Shown here in pieces: positions 24,376 to 35,126 of a stretch of 64,000 nt of DNA. Position numbers and translations under genes: made by a program. The notes under the pieces were generated by a model that was not told where the DNA came from, did no database searches, and worked only from the letters and a program-made list of their open reading frames with translations. The stretch is taken from contig CBFFRP010000338.1 in NCBI GenBank assembly GCA_965644295.1, positions 124,001 to 188,000 of the forward strand. Reading direction: 5' to 3'. The DNA comes from Paraphysomonas bandaiensis (lineage: Eukaryota > Chrysophyceae). Positions within the stretch are counted from its first letter, which is position 1. Every line of letters starts with the position of its first letter.

Positions 24376-25090
24376 ATTCGATAATCTTATCAGTAATACA
24401 CTGTATTCCAGTCGAATATGTATATGTGAGTATATCAGAAGTATAATAAACTGTCTGTTTGCCTCTGATTAGTAACAATGCTGTCTATAGACAGGCCGAT
24501 ACGGTTACTGTCAGTAGCATATGAGTTGAGGTCTATCTCTCAATCTACTGTAATAAATACATGAATGACCTCTCAGTACAGCACATCAGAATAAGAAATG
24601 AGGTCCGATGAACTGCCTTTAGAGGTAATTACTTTAAATCATCGTATATATAACACTGATATATCTATACATTCCATCTAGCCTCTACACACATACATAT
24701 ACACATACATGTACACATACACACATACATATACACACATACACTCAAGAAGTAACGGAATATGACACCGTATTCCACTGTATTCCTTCTTGTCCAAACA
24801 GAAGGGTTAGTTAAAGAATACAGTAGTGTATTACATAGTACAAGACTGTATTATCTCAATACACACCTTGTTTTGTGGCTGTGATTTCATCTGTAGGCAT
24901 GCTCATGTAGCTGATGGCTCCACTCATAGAGACATATACATACATGCAGTCATATGAACTTCCAATCCAGTTAAATAAATAAGAGCATACTGTTTGGATT
25001 ATATTCAGTGTTATCTTAATCACTACAAGACATTTATAATTATCTTATCAGCTGTATCTTTCAGCTGTTATAAATTTGTATACATATCCA
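24376..25090. other. Divergent intergenic region (IQ/EF-hand gene / TOM40)
   Basis: This probably contains both promoters. It holds the CATACATA-type microsatellite listed separately. No other element is supported. Confidence 0.5.
24683..24745. repeat. CATA/CACATA microsatellite
   Basis: A low-complexity run of ACACATACAT-type units, about 60 bp, lies in the divergent promoter region upstream of TOM40. Confidence 0.75.
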
Positions 25091-26373
25091 ATGGAGAAAA
25101 CGTTTATTCGTTCATTTAAGTCAATTATTCGGCATATGGGACCGTCTTTTGCTCACTGTAATAGTGGGGAAGAATCATACAGTACTATTGAAGCTGTAAG
25201 TAGGCGTCTCTGTCGCTATGTATGTATGTGTATATATACACTCCTGATGTGGTTTTTTGTTAGGCGGATGCAGAAATTGAAAAGAATAAACGAAGAGTGA
25301 AAACACCTCAGTCATATGAGAACATGAAGATGGCACCGGGTCAAGGAGCAGTTCATTCTTATGATGGTCTTCGTGTTGCTGTACAAAAACAAGTGAATTT
25401 GAACAGCATTGTGTCCCACTTGTAAGTATATATCCTAATGGAACATTTTGTGTAATTCTATTTCGTACAGTTATTGGGTTGGTTCACAAGTTACTGGGCA
25501 GCCTATTTACCAGTACCGTATCATTTTTGCTGACGATGATAAGTTAGTAAACATTGCGACTGATATGGACTTCAACATTGAGGGTGAGCTTAAATGGCCG
25601 CTTCTGGAGAATGTTGCTACAAAAGTCAACTTTGCTGTAAGTGGTCTCAACGTTTCACTATAGTGTGTTACCTCTGTCTCAGATTGCTGAACAAGCAAAG
25701 AATGTCAATGCGGAGGTCCATTACAATGGCGATAATTGGACAGGGCATGTTCTCTTTGGCAAGAATCCGGGGAATGTTTTGGGGTGTTCATACGTTCAAG
25801 CTTTAACACCTGCTCTTAGTTTAGGCGGTTCGTAATACATCATTTTAAATTCTGTGTTTTTTATTTGTAATATAGGATTTTGCCAATGGGATGTGGCCAA
25901 AGGTCCAGTGACAACTGGCTTTGCGGGATTATATGATGATGGGGATCATGTTCTTGCCGGAAAGTATGATAGCAATGTGAGTGTTGTGTGCGCTGTTATG
26001 AACACTACTTAAATGAATTCCACTAAATGAATTTATTCCTGCAGATTCATTTAATGTACCTTCGAAGAGTAAACCCTAATAGAGTCAACGTTTCCACTGA
26101 TCTTGTGGTTGGCGCAGATAACAGCAGCACTGTTAGTGTTTTTCATTGTATTGTTAATCCTTTGTTAACTCTTCGTGTGTGCAGATGACATTGGCGGCGG
26201 AGTACACTTTGAAACAGAGTAAACTTAACTTCAGTGTCGATTCGAACCTGTATTTGAAAAGTATGTTGGAAGCCACTATTTCTCCTGGCACATCGCTTCA
26301 GTTCTCTGCAGAAGTCTTGCATTCGAAAGATCACTATCGCTTTGGTTATGGAATCACAATGGGTGGCAATTAA
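25091..26373 (+). CDS. TOM40: TOM40, mitochondrial outer-membrane protein import channel
   Basis: Seven exons (25091-25195, 25264-25421, 25471-25636, 25683-25827, 25876-25976, 26045-26131, 26185-26373) sum to 951 nt, 316 residues, the usual length for the family. Introns are 46-68 nt. Family signatures are YDGLRVAVQKQVN near the start of the barrel, LGCSYVQALTPALSLGG in the middle and FSVDSNLYLKSMLEATISP near the end. The last strand, RFGYGITMGG, carries the C-terminal beta-signal (polar-x-Gly-x-x-hydrophobic-x-hydrophobic) used for barrel insertion. TOM40 forms the beta-barrel pore of the TOM complex, through which nearly all nuclear-encoded mitochondrial precursors pass. VDAC shares the fold, but the YDGLR and VDSN motifs favour TOM40. 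The ATG at 25091 (MEKTFIRSF) is the first in frame after the promoter region. Confidence 0.88.
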
Positions 26374-26967
26374 GTGGCGAACTCGTGTGCATCAGTAAGT
26401 GTTATAAATCCAAGTTTCGCATATTAATATTACTTAAAAATGGGCCGAATTTGAGTAATAATATGTTGGTAGACGCACGTTTAAAGTACAGCTACGTTTA
26501 CGATTATAAACATTAGTAAGGATAAGAAACCACAAGAAACGACGCTTTTAAGTCCATCAATTTGTCATAATCACGAAATTTGCATGCTGATTAAACTGAT
26601 ATGGTTTGCTACTAATTATGTTAGTAACCAGGGCTAGGAAACTATGTATCAATATTGTTTCTGTTAAAGTGGCTCACAAGTCACAATATATTGCAATCAA
26701 TATCATGATAGTCATATACGAAACGATTCTTAACTGTGTTAACAGTATTGCAACCACCTACGTGGCGTCACTTATGACTGTGAATGGTGTTGACAAAGCA
26801 CGCTACGTCTATATTGAATATAGTCTTCGCATAAAACATGCCTTGTACATTGTAGAAGTAGTGATTCAGCCTATAAAGAGTAGTAGGCATTTGGAGACAT
26901 TCAGTTTATATTTATATAATCTAGTTTGAATTGGGTACTAGAACACAGTACTATGGAACGGTTCAGC
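26374..26967. other. Intergenic spacer
   Basis: No gene is supported; a plus-strand ORF at 26606-26929 looks random. Near 26629 a CAGGGCTAGGAAACTATG word resembles the terminus of the hAT element that begins at 26976 and may be an old solo end. Confidence 0.45.
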
Positions 26968-26975
26968 ATGTAAAC

Positions 26976-27776
26976 CAGGGATAGGGAACAATATATTGCA
27001 ATACTATTGTTAGATAGCGTTCCATCAATAGTATTGATGGATTTTTTAAACCGGTCCTACAATACAATTACAATATATTGCAATATATTGTCAATGTATT
27101 GCGGTATATTAGTTTGACTAATCAGTAGGTAAACACATCCGTAGATTTCATTTTTAGTATTAGACATTAAGATCACATGACAACCAAACCAACTGCTGCT
27201 TATAGCTACTAAAAATCCACCTCGTCCTCATCCACTGAGCCATCATCGGTGAGGTCGACATCACCATATTCATCCACAGAATTAATTGAAATATGCTAGT
27301 ATCCGGCCATAACTGTCGAATAGCTTTCTAAAACAACAGCATATATTAAGTAAGATGGATACTTTTGCGCAACACTGATATAATATGTTTAGCTGTGCTG
27401 AACAGACGTTCCCATGTATCGGAAGTACATACCAGGGCCAGGCAACCGTTAACGACTCGTGGATCTGTACGTTTCTTAATTTTTTTAGCTGACTGAAGAT
27501 TTTTAGTCGCATAGTCAACATCAGCTTCATTATCCTTTGTAATGTTGTAATCAATTTCTCGGTTATTTATATCCATTTTGCACCCTACAGTTGAGAATCT
27601 TCTCTTATATGACTATCATAATATTGATTGCAATATATTGCAATAGTATTGTGAGCTCTTTTAGCAGAAACACTATTGATGGAATATTTGACCACTCCAC
27701 CAATCAATATATTTTACAATATATTGCAATATATTGTACAATGTATTGCAATACAATATATTGTTCCCTATCCCTG
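26976..27776 (-). mobile_element. Short hAT transposon with perfect TIRs and 8-bp target duplication
   Basis: The element begins CAGGGATAGGGAACAATATA and ends with its exact inverse; the terminal inverted repeats are 23 bp without mismatch. It is flanked by an 8-bp direct repeat, ATGTAAAC (26968-26975 and 27777-27784), the hallmark target duplication of hAT superfamily insertions. Inside, on the minus strand (27576-27346), lies PRVVNGCLALVC...ERLFSTAKHIISVLRK, the end of the hAT dimerization domain, followed by an acidic tail. The element is only 801 bp and lacks the catalytic region and BED finger. It is therefore a non-autonomous deletion derivative. Perfect TIRs and target duplication suggest a fairly recent insertion. 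Confidence 0.9.
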
Positions 27777-28061
27777 ATGTAAACAAATACAGTGATTATA
27801 GTTCTGCATAACATCACCTTTTCAATAAGGCTGCCTCCACGCGACAATATTTTGCTAATCCAAAAAGTACACGTTGGTTACATTATATGACATAAATGAC
27901 TACTACTCGAACGTACTGGGTTTTGCATGCAAAGTGCTATAGTTAAACCTATGTTGATACAACTTCTGCAATGACAATTAGTCGGTTAAACAATGCCATG
28001 TCGTGTGATAATAACGGCAGAAACTAGTGGAACGGAATACCATTCAAGCGACTAATCGTCC

Positions 28062-29787
28062 CTAAAACCACGTACTCTGTGTCTGACTTCCTTTCAATGA
28101 CGGGCGTTTCGATGGGCTTTTTCCCTCACTAGTCATGATCAATCGGGTGATAGTGTGGCATATCATTTCGAATGTTGGTCGCTGTTCATGATCCGCATGC
28201 CAGCAAGATTCCAGGAGTTGCACAAAATCTTGGGACCAGGACTTATCGATTTTCGGGCGCTCGCCCTTCCTGACAACGCGGTTCATGAAATCGTTGCGAT
28301 TCATGCCTTTGAAAGGAGTTTTATCTTTGGCCATTTGCCACAGAAGTATACCAAAAGAATAAACATCAGTTTTCTCGTTGTAAGGCTGTCGCAATGCAAC
28401 TTCAGGGGCCATGTATCGCAAACTACCAGTATTTCCAGTCATTTCGTAGCATTCATCCATCGAAGATCTCTTGCGAACAATGGTGCATAGACCAAAATCA
28501 AACAACTTCAACTGACCATCAGCGGTAAAGCCAATGTTGTCGGGCTTTATATCACGGTGTATAATAGTAGCCCCTTCGTGAACATGATTATGTAAATAGT
28601 AGAATGCATCTGCAATATCTTTCGCCATTGACAATAGTGTTGAATAAGTAAAAGTTGACTTTTTGAATAGCCTGTGACTGAGCCCAGTCTTCTTTTCACG
28701 TTCACCTAAAACAGAATTCAAAGATCCACCCCCTAACCACTCAAGCACTATAAATCGCCTTGGTTGTCGTCCTGCTCCAAGAAGCCTAATAATGTTAGGA
28801 TGATTCATTCGGGCAAGCATGCCATGTTCTACATCGAATTCATGTACCGCAACTTTGTTTGTTTTCGCGCGTTCTGTAATTATTTTTACAACAACTTGCT
28901 GGCCTTTGTATCGAGCAGAGTAGACATTGCTGTTGCTACCATCTGCTATATGCTTCAAATCCTGAAAATGATCAAAGGTTAAATTGTCTGGAATTCGTGC
29001 TGATGGAGGAATTTCAGACACCGGAAAGGAGTAACTATCGACAGGTTCCCATGTAGGGGGAATGCCACACTCAGCATCAGGAAAATCTGAATCGGGAAGA
29101 TTTTCAATTTTCTTCATACCATGAGAAGACCAGCAACCCATTTCAGCGGCCTCTTCTTCTCCCATTTCCGCCAAGTTTAGACCTGACCCGTATGCGGTCA
29201 GCTCTCGAGGTTTGAATATTTTATTATCCAACTCAGCGTCGGCGTCTTCAGAGTCATGAAAATTACTGGATGCAATCAATGAAGCTTCGCATATAAATGA
29301 CATATACTTTATTTTGACAGCTGTAAAATCCACGTGAGCTCGAGTATAGCATACAACAAAAGATTGAATGTCATTTTCACTGGTAATAATGTGAGCAACT
29401 TCAGTATCCACCGGAAGGGTTATAACATCCTTCGATTTCTTTCTCGGCAACTCAAGATGTCTGTGACTATTATGACTCCATACATATCCAGCATCAGCTA
29501 CTCTAGCCTGCTCACATAACTGTATATATAACAATTACTATATATCATCATATATCATAACTATAACATACTTTAACTGAGTTGTTTCGCCAGCTATCAG
29601 ATATACCCGGAGTAAACGCCTTCTCATCAGTGAATAGACGTTTAACAACTTGTTTTACTGAATCAGATATATAGTAATGATCACAGTGAAGATCTCCACT
29701 GTCATTAGGTGTCCAGTATTCAATAACATCGAATCCAAGTACAGTATTTAGTATAGACAAAGTCTGTGATGTAGCTGATGTATCCAT
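28062..29787 (-). CDS. GAF-like domain plus TKL-type protein kinase
   Basis: Two exons (29787-29572, 29519-28062) across a 52-nt intron sum to 1,674 nt, 557 residues. The first 150 residues resemble a GAF fold (LGFDVIEYWTP, HCDHYYIS, DVITLPVDTEVAHI, QSFVVCYTRA). The kinase domain occupies about 250-530. It has the VAIK-type lysine in QQVVVKII, the catalytic loop HRDIKPDN, the DFG motif in LKLFDFGL, and GNTGSLRYMAPEV, DVYSFGILLW and RP near the end, so it should be active. The glycine loop is degenerate (ADGSNSNVYSA: only the first Gly is kept). The layout matches TKL kinases such as those expanded in stramenopiles and plants, with a possible ligand-sensing N-terminus. A basic Ser/Lys tail ends the protein. 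I take the ATG at 29787 because no earlier in-frame ATG exists. Confidence 0.85.
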
Positions 29788-30110
29788 ACAATACAACACG
29801 AATATCTTTGAATTCTATTAGTAAGACAAAGAGATATAGATTCAGTAAGATGTGTAATAAAAGGTTACAAAGAGCATTGAAGAGAGTATATATCTTTGTT
29901 TAATAGAATTGTATAGTATGGATGGTATGGATGTATGGATGGATGGGCTGGTCAATCAACTCTATGGATGAGTGGATCGATCGGATGCAAATACCATACT
30001 GCATACTTCGTCACTCACACATATACATACATATACATACATACTGATATGACCATAGCATACAATCATGCTGTATTTGCACACCTCCATCTCAATATCC
30101 GCAGAGAAAA
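29788..30110. other. Intergenic spacer
   Basis: Upstream region of the TKL kinase, with GGATG/GTATGG simple-sequence runs (29918-29950) and a short ACATACAT run near 30020. No gene. Confidence 0.5.
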
Positions 30111-31114
30111 ATACGGTACTCGGACGAATGTTACGGATGTTACAAATCAATAAACGGACGGAATACCCCCGTTGCTTTCACACAGTCTACACTACAGGTA
30201 GTCAAAGCAAGGTTCTCTTTATAGTTTACTACAGAACTTCTCAGTAAGAGGAAATTATGCCTCTATTCACAGCCGTACACTACACACTGCATAATATAAC
30301 ACCATACACCTCTATGTGCCCTATGCATATCTTATACAGTCACTTCAAGTACTAAACTGAAAAGAACATCCTCTCATTCCTCTACGCACCCCTGTGATGT
30401 GTCTACTCGTTCCCAACGATCAGACATATCAAATGACGAAACAATTTTCCTTGTAGGGGTTTAGTCAGCACATCAGCCAACATCTCTCCTGTAGGTAAGT
30501 ACTGAAGCTTCACGTCTCCCCTATCATGGTGTTCTTCGACTAAAGCCTGCCTTACTCGTAGATATTTCGATCGGTATTTGCCTCCTCCTTTCGTTACGAG
30601 ACTGAGATTCGACAAGTTGTCCTGATAAATAACAGGTGGGTCAAGCGCATAGCCCTGCCCACACACAAACTCATGTAATCTCATTGCATTAGACATCATA
30701 TCAGACAGGCCGACCAGCTCGGATTCGGTCGAGTAACGAAAGGAGGAGGCAAATACCGATCGAAATATCTACGAGTAAGGCAGGCTTTAGTCGAAGAACA
30801 CCATGATAGGGGAGACGTGAAGCTTCAGTACTTACCAATACGGTACTCGGTCGAATGTTACGGATGTTACAAATCAATAAACGGACGGAATACCCCCGTT
30901 GCTTTCACACAGTCTACACTACAGGTAGTCAAAGCAAGGTTCTCTTTATAGTTTACTACAGAACTTCTCAGTAAGAGGAAATTATGCCTCTATTCTACAG
31001 CCGTACACTACACACTGCATAATATAACACCATACACCTCTATGTGCCCTATGCATATCTTATACAGTCACTTCAAGTACTAAACTGAAAAGAACATCCT
31101 CTCATTCCTCTACG
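30111..31114 (-). mobile_element. Rearranged Copia-type LTR retrotransposon remnant
   Basis: Two direct repeats of about 276 bp (30111-30386 and 30838-31114, nearly identical, one 1-bp indel) flank a 450-bp core and look like LTR material. The core, on the minus strand (30730-30403), encodes the end of Copia RNase H: STESELVGLSDM, then VIYQDNLSNLSLV, KYRSKYLRVR and GEMLADVLTKPLQGKLF. The rest of gag-pol is missing. About 100 bp of this RNase H sequence (30494-30597) is repeated in inverted orientation at 30733-30834, just before the second direct repeat. The structure indicates deletion plus an inverted duplication, so the element is dead. Confidence 0.8.
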
Positions 31115-32430
31115 ATATCAATACGTGGTATACAGTATCGTATACCGGCATAGCAATATAATCGGTCTCAGATATCCGTTGAATACAGCAGACTGTATAC
31201 CGGTATATGTATAGTATGAGGAATCTTTAGCTTATCTAGATATGCACAAGATATCCGCCAGTTCTATTTACGTACACAACAGATAGCAGCGCTCCGTAAC
31301 TCTACCGATTTGATGCCTCTACCTCGCAGAATCTCACCTCTCCCTCGGAACACTGTTATCCCATCTACATAACTCTGACCCTCCCTTAAGCTTCGCGGAC
31401 TCCTATCCCCAAAGGGCGTCCAACTGATTAACCATACCTCTTGCAACTGAAGGACTACACGTCCGTGGGACTCAAAAATTCTGAAGTCAGCAGATGTCTG
31501 CGTTGGCTTTGAGTGATAGAGCGAAAGTGGTTGCACCTTGCTGCTTGCGGTGACGCGCAAGCAGATTTTGTAGTACCAAATAGTAGGATATCAGATATAA
31601 GCACTAGTTAGTTTTAAAAAATTGCTACATTAGTTCTGACTTTTACACGCTTATTGCAAATAATCAGGCATTCACTAAATGTATTTCTTCAGGTCGACCA
31701 ATCGATATTTTAACGATATATGGTTCCCTAATCAGACACTATGAGTCCATATATTAGTGCTGCACATGTCAGCTTCAATGTGCACTTCATCCATTCTACC
31801 TTTAGTCTTTATGATATTTAAGTGACTACATTGCCACTCATTCCAGCAGCCGTGTAGCTCATATATCCTGTTGCGACTAAATCGACGATTCCATCCACTA
31901 TAAAAGCAATATCTTTTAATAGATAATTTAACGCCAGCGTATTATTAAAACTTTGGCAGTTGAGTACCTCCTATCACTACTGCTTATACTCTCGTCACCA
32001 GGACACTGTGTCATATCTATCTAGTGGCAGTATTGTCACTAACTTGGGTTTGTTGTGCCATTTACTCTTTACTCATAGTGTTAAAGCCGATATGTGCCTT
32101 GCTATCAGCAAAAGCTTTATACTGTCAACTTAACATATCATCTAACATCTACTAATCGAAATATAGCAAGAGCACAAATGCGGAAGTCAGTGAAATACTC
32201 ACTGCAGATATATAAGAGTGTACTACTTATTAGATACAAACTATTATTATTACTATACCATGGTAAAGTTAAGTACCAGCCCGCACTTCCAAATTCTGTA
32301 CTGGCCTATTTTATCACATCTTTATTACAACTGTTTCAAATAAACAGCATAGAGATGACTTTTAAAAGATGGTTTTGGACTGCGAGTAACGAGCACTTCC
32401 ATATATATATTGCTCGTGTTCTACAGTATT
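31115..32430. other. Intergenic spacer
   Basis: No gene is supported. A minus-strand ORF at 31264-31560 has unusual composition but no recognisable motif. The only structured item is the dispersed repeat at 31521-31665, listed separately. Confidence 0.45.
31521..31665 (+). repeat. Dispersed terminal-repeat copy (hAT-related family)
   Basis: This solo copy begins GCGAAAGTGGTTGCACCTTG, passes through AATAGTAGGATATCAG and ends TTACACGCTTATTGC. It matches the right arm of the 18.1-18.65 kb element closely and the 4.4 and 49.4 kb copies more distantly. No second arm is seen nearby. Confidence 0.65.
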
Positions 32431-33333
32431 TTATATATCTGATGGTTCCATTGGTAGTGCAGATGCATGAACAAGACCCTTGGAATGTTCAATAAACAAC
32501 TTAAGGTCTTGAACCACGGCATCCTGCTCCTTACTTGACAGTTTTTCCCAAATACCGGTCAAAACTTGGGACTTCTCGTCAAGACTACAGGCATCAAAAA
32601 AGTCACACCAAGCTTTGATCCTGACAGCGGGGAGGTCTTCATAGTTGTGTAGTGGCATAGGAAGCATCATTGTTGCACTGACACTTTTCACATCGTCAGA
32701 AAACTCCCCGGTTCCACCAATTATACTTAGCAGTACATGATAATACTGCAGTCTTTCTTCTTGAGACGACGCATTCCAAAAGTGTGCTAGTGTAGATAGC
32801 CTCTCCCTAGTGCGGGAAATTAATGATGGGAATATTCATTTTGATATAACTTGCCTGGAATCAGATAAGAGAGTAAACCGCTCCAGCAAGTCCGAGGTTG
32901 AATCCACTGATTCTAAAAGGAATACTTTCTTCCAATTGGCCTTACTTTTTTCAAACTGGGCTTTTAACCAAGATCCTTTCTCGCAACTTTTCATTGCATC
33001 GTTCCAAGCCAAATAACATTCTCGTAGTTTGCCCATTTTCTCATAAGCAGTTGCTTTCCGAAAGTAAGCCTTCATCCACGAGCTGTTGATAGCAATCGCC
33101 GCATTAGCAGCCTCTAATGCATCCTCTAATTTGTCTTGTTGTAAATATGCTGCAGCCAAATTAGAATATAAAACATGTGAATTACTATCTATTTTAATTG
33201 CTTGTTTATAAAGATCTTCAGCGTCAGTGTAGTTCCCTTATAAGGATATCAGATAGACGTATATCGTATAGTAGATGTTGTTACCTTTAGCGAAAGCATC
33301 ATTGCCAAGGGATTTTAATTCTTCTGCTGACAT
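32431..33333 (-). CDS. TPR co-chaperone-like protein
   Basis: Three exons (33333-33285, 33236-32855, 32806-32431) sum to 807 nt, 268 residues. The N-terminal 120 residues form about three tetratricopeptide repeats of the STI1/UNC45 type: SLGNDAFAKGNYTDAEDLYKQAI, SHVLYSNLAAAYLQQDK and SWMKAYFRKATAYEKMGKL. Such TPR arrays commonly dock the EEVD tails of Hsp70 and Hsp90. The C-terminal half is helical and unrecognised. Intron 2 (32807-32854) has a GC donor in the strong context AG|GCAAGT and is needed to keep frame. Intron 1 is a normal 48-nt GT-AG intron. The exact partner is unknown. Confidence 0.82.
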
Positions 33334-33784
33334 AATCAAAATCAATATGGAATAAAGGATGAGATAGTTTAATATGAGATTGTGTTATGATGTCATGATG
33401 AAGAGAAGAGCATAGATGACTGTCCAAATAGGAGCAGAAATGCAAGATATATAATAAAAAACCATGATTTTTATATATATTCCTTCAGTTTATACCACAA
33501 ACCACTTAAAAATACAACAGATATGGAAAAATATTCAGACTTCTAGATTTTCTAGATTTCATTTTTTATTAGGGTCTATAAAAAACTGAAACATCTCCTC
33601 ACTGAAAAACAATGTCGATTCAAGATCGTCTTCAGTATGGTGGATGGTCGTATGAAGCCATACAGAAGTGATGTGGAGTGTTCGTGTTGGCATATACATA
33701 CACTACATCTACATCCCTCTCTATATATTAAGAGATCAAGTTAATAACTTGGGTTCGTATTATATACCACATAGGCAAGCAAAG
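33334..33784. other. Divergent intergenic region (TPR gene / ubiquitin-eS30)
   Basis: This should hold both promoters. It contains pyrimidine/AT runs just before the ubiquitin start but no motif I can name. Confidence 0.45.
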
Positions 33785-34394
<610 letters not shown>

Positions 34395-35126
34395 GTATCA
34401 ATCGGTGATGATATATCTTCTTGCCAAGTAAATAATAACACGATTCAAGCATAGTTACATGGTGTGCTGTATGCAATTTAACAGCGCTTATTTCTAAAAA
34501 CACAGGGCCTACTTTAGACGAGTATAGAGGAGAATAACCCTTGAGATTATTATTCAGTAGATAGCAACTTTGAAGTGTTTCATACCTCCCAGAGCGACTA
34601 TTCGTTACTTAGGGCAGGCAGATAGCAATCAAAGAGCCTAGTAGAAGGCAAAACAATACTGCTGTGTCATGTGCTCTTTTTCGATCTATAAATGCAATGG
34701 GTTATTGTGACACACACTACTACCAACTACTGTGCTGGAATTTGAATAAGTGGTAAACTAGGCGTTCGATAAAATTTGTATTCTTTTCTCAATTACACAA
34801 TTTATAATTCACAATATAATACAAGAGTATTGTTGGACGGGTTTAAAAATTCCATCATTATTATTTGTGACTTGGTGAGACGCTATCTAACAATAGTATT
34901 GCAATATATTGTTCCCTAGACCTGATTCACATTGACAACTACAGAACAGCTGCAATGAGACAATTTTGTTGTACGCTTTAACAGATAGACAACATTGTAC
35001 TTTATTATTTTTTACGATAGCCGCAGCATATTTACAAACAATGCATGAAACTAGTCAATTTTAAATTGCAGTGTCAACTGTCAAGACATCAACAAAATAC
35101 AAAGACATGACTTGAATTCTACAGCC
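34395..35126. other. Convergent intergenic spacer with hAT terminus
   Basis: There is no gene. Positions about 34878-34924 repeat the first about 45 bp of the 27-kb hAT element in inverse orientation, ending ...GTTCCCTAGACCTG, so an old insertion end sits here. The matching second end is not recognisable. Confidence 0.6.
34836..34924. repeat. Solo end of the 27-kb hAT family
   Basis: Read in reverse complement from 34924, the sequence CAGGTCTAGGGAACAATATA continues through TTGCAATACTATTG and TTAGATAGCG. This matches the left terminus of the intact element at 26976 over about 45 bp with two or three differences. It marks a degraded family copy. Confidence 0.7.

Noticed and set aside
25091-26373. 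VDAC (porin) as the identity of the beta-barrel gene
   Set aside because: YDGLRVAVQK, LTPALSLGG and VDSN motifs match TOM40 better than VDAC.
26606-26929. 107-codon ORF after TOM40
   Set aside because: Hydrophobic, AT-driven composition without motif or splice structure; probably chance.
31264-31560. Minus-strand ORF of 98 codons
   Set aside because: No recognisable domain, and its start overlaps the dispersed repeat at 31521-31665.
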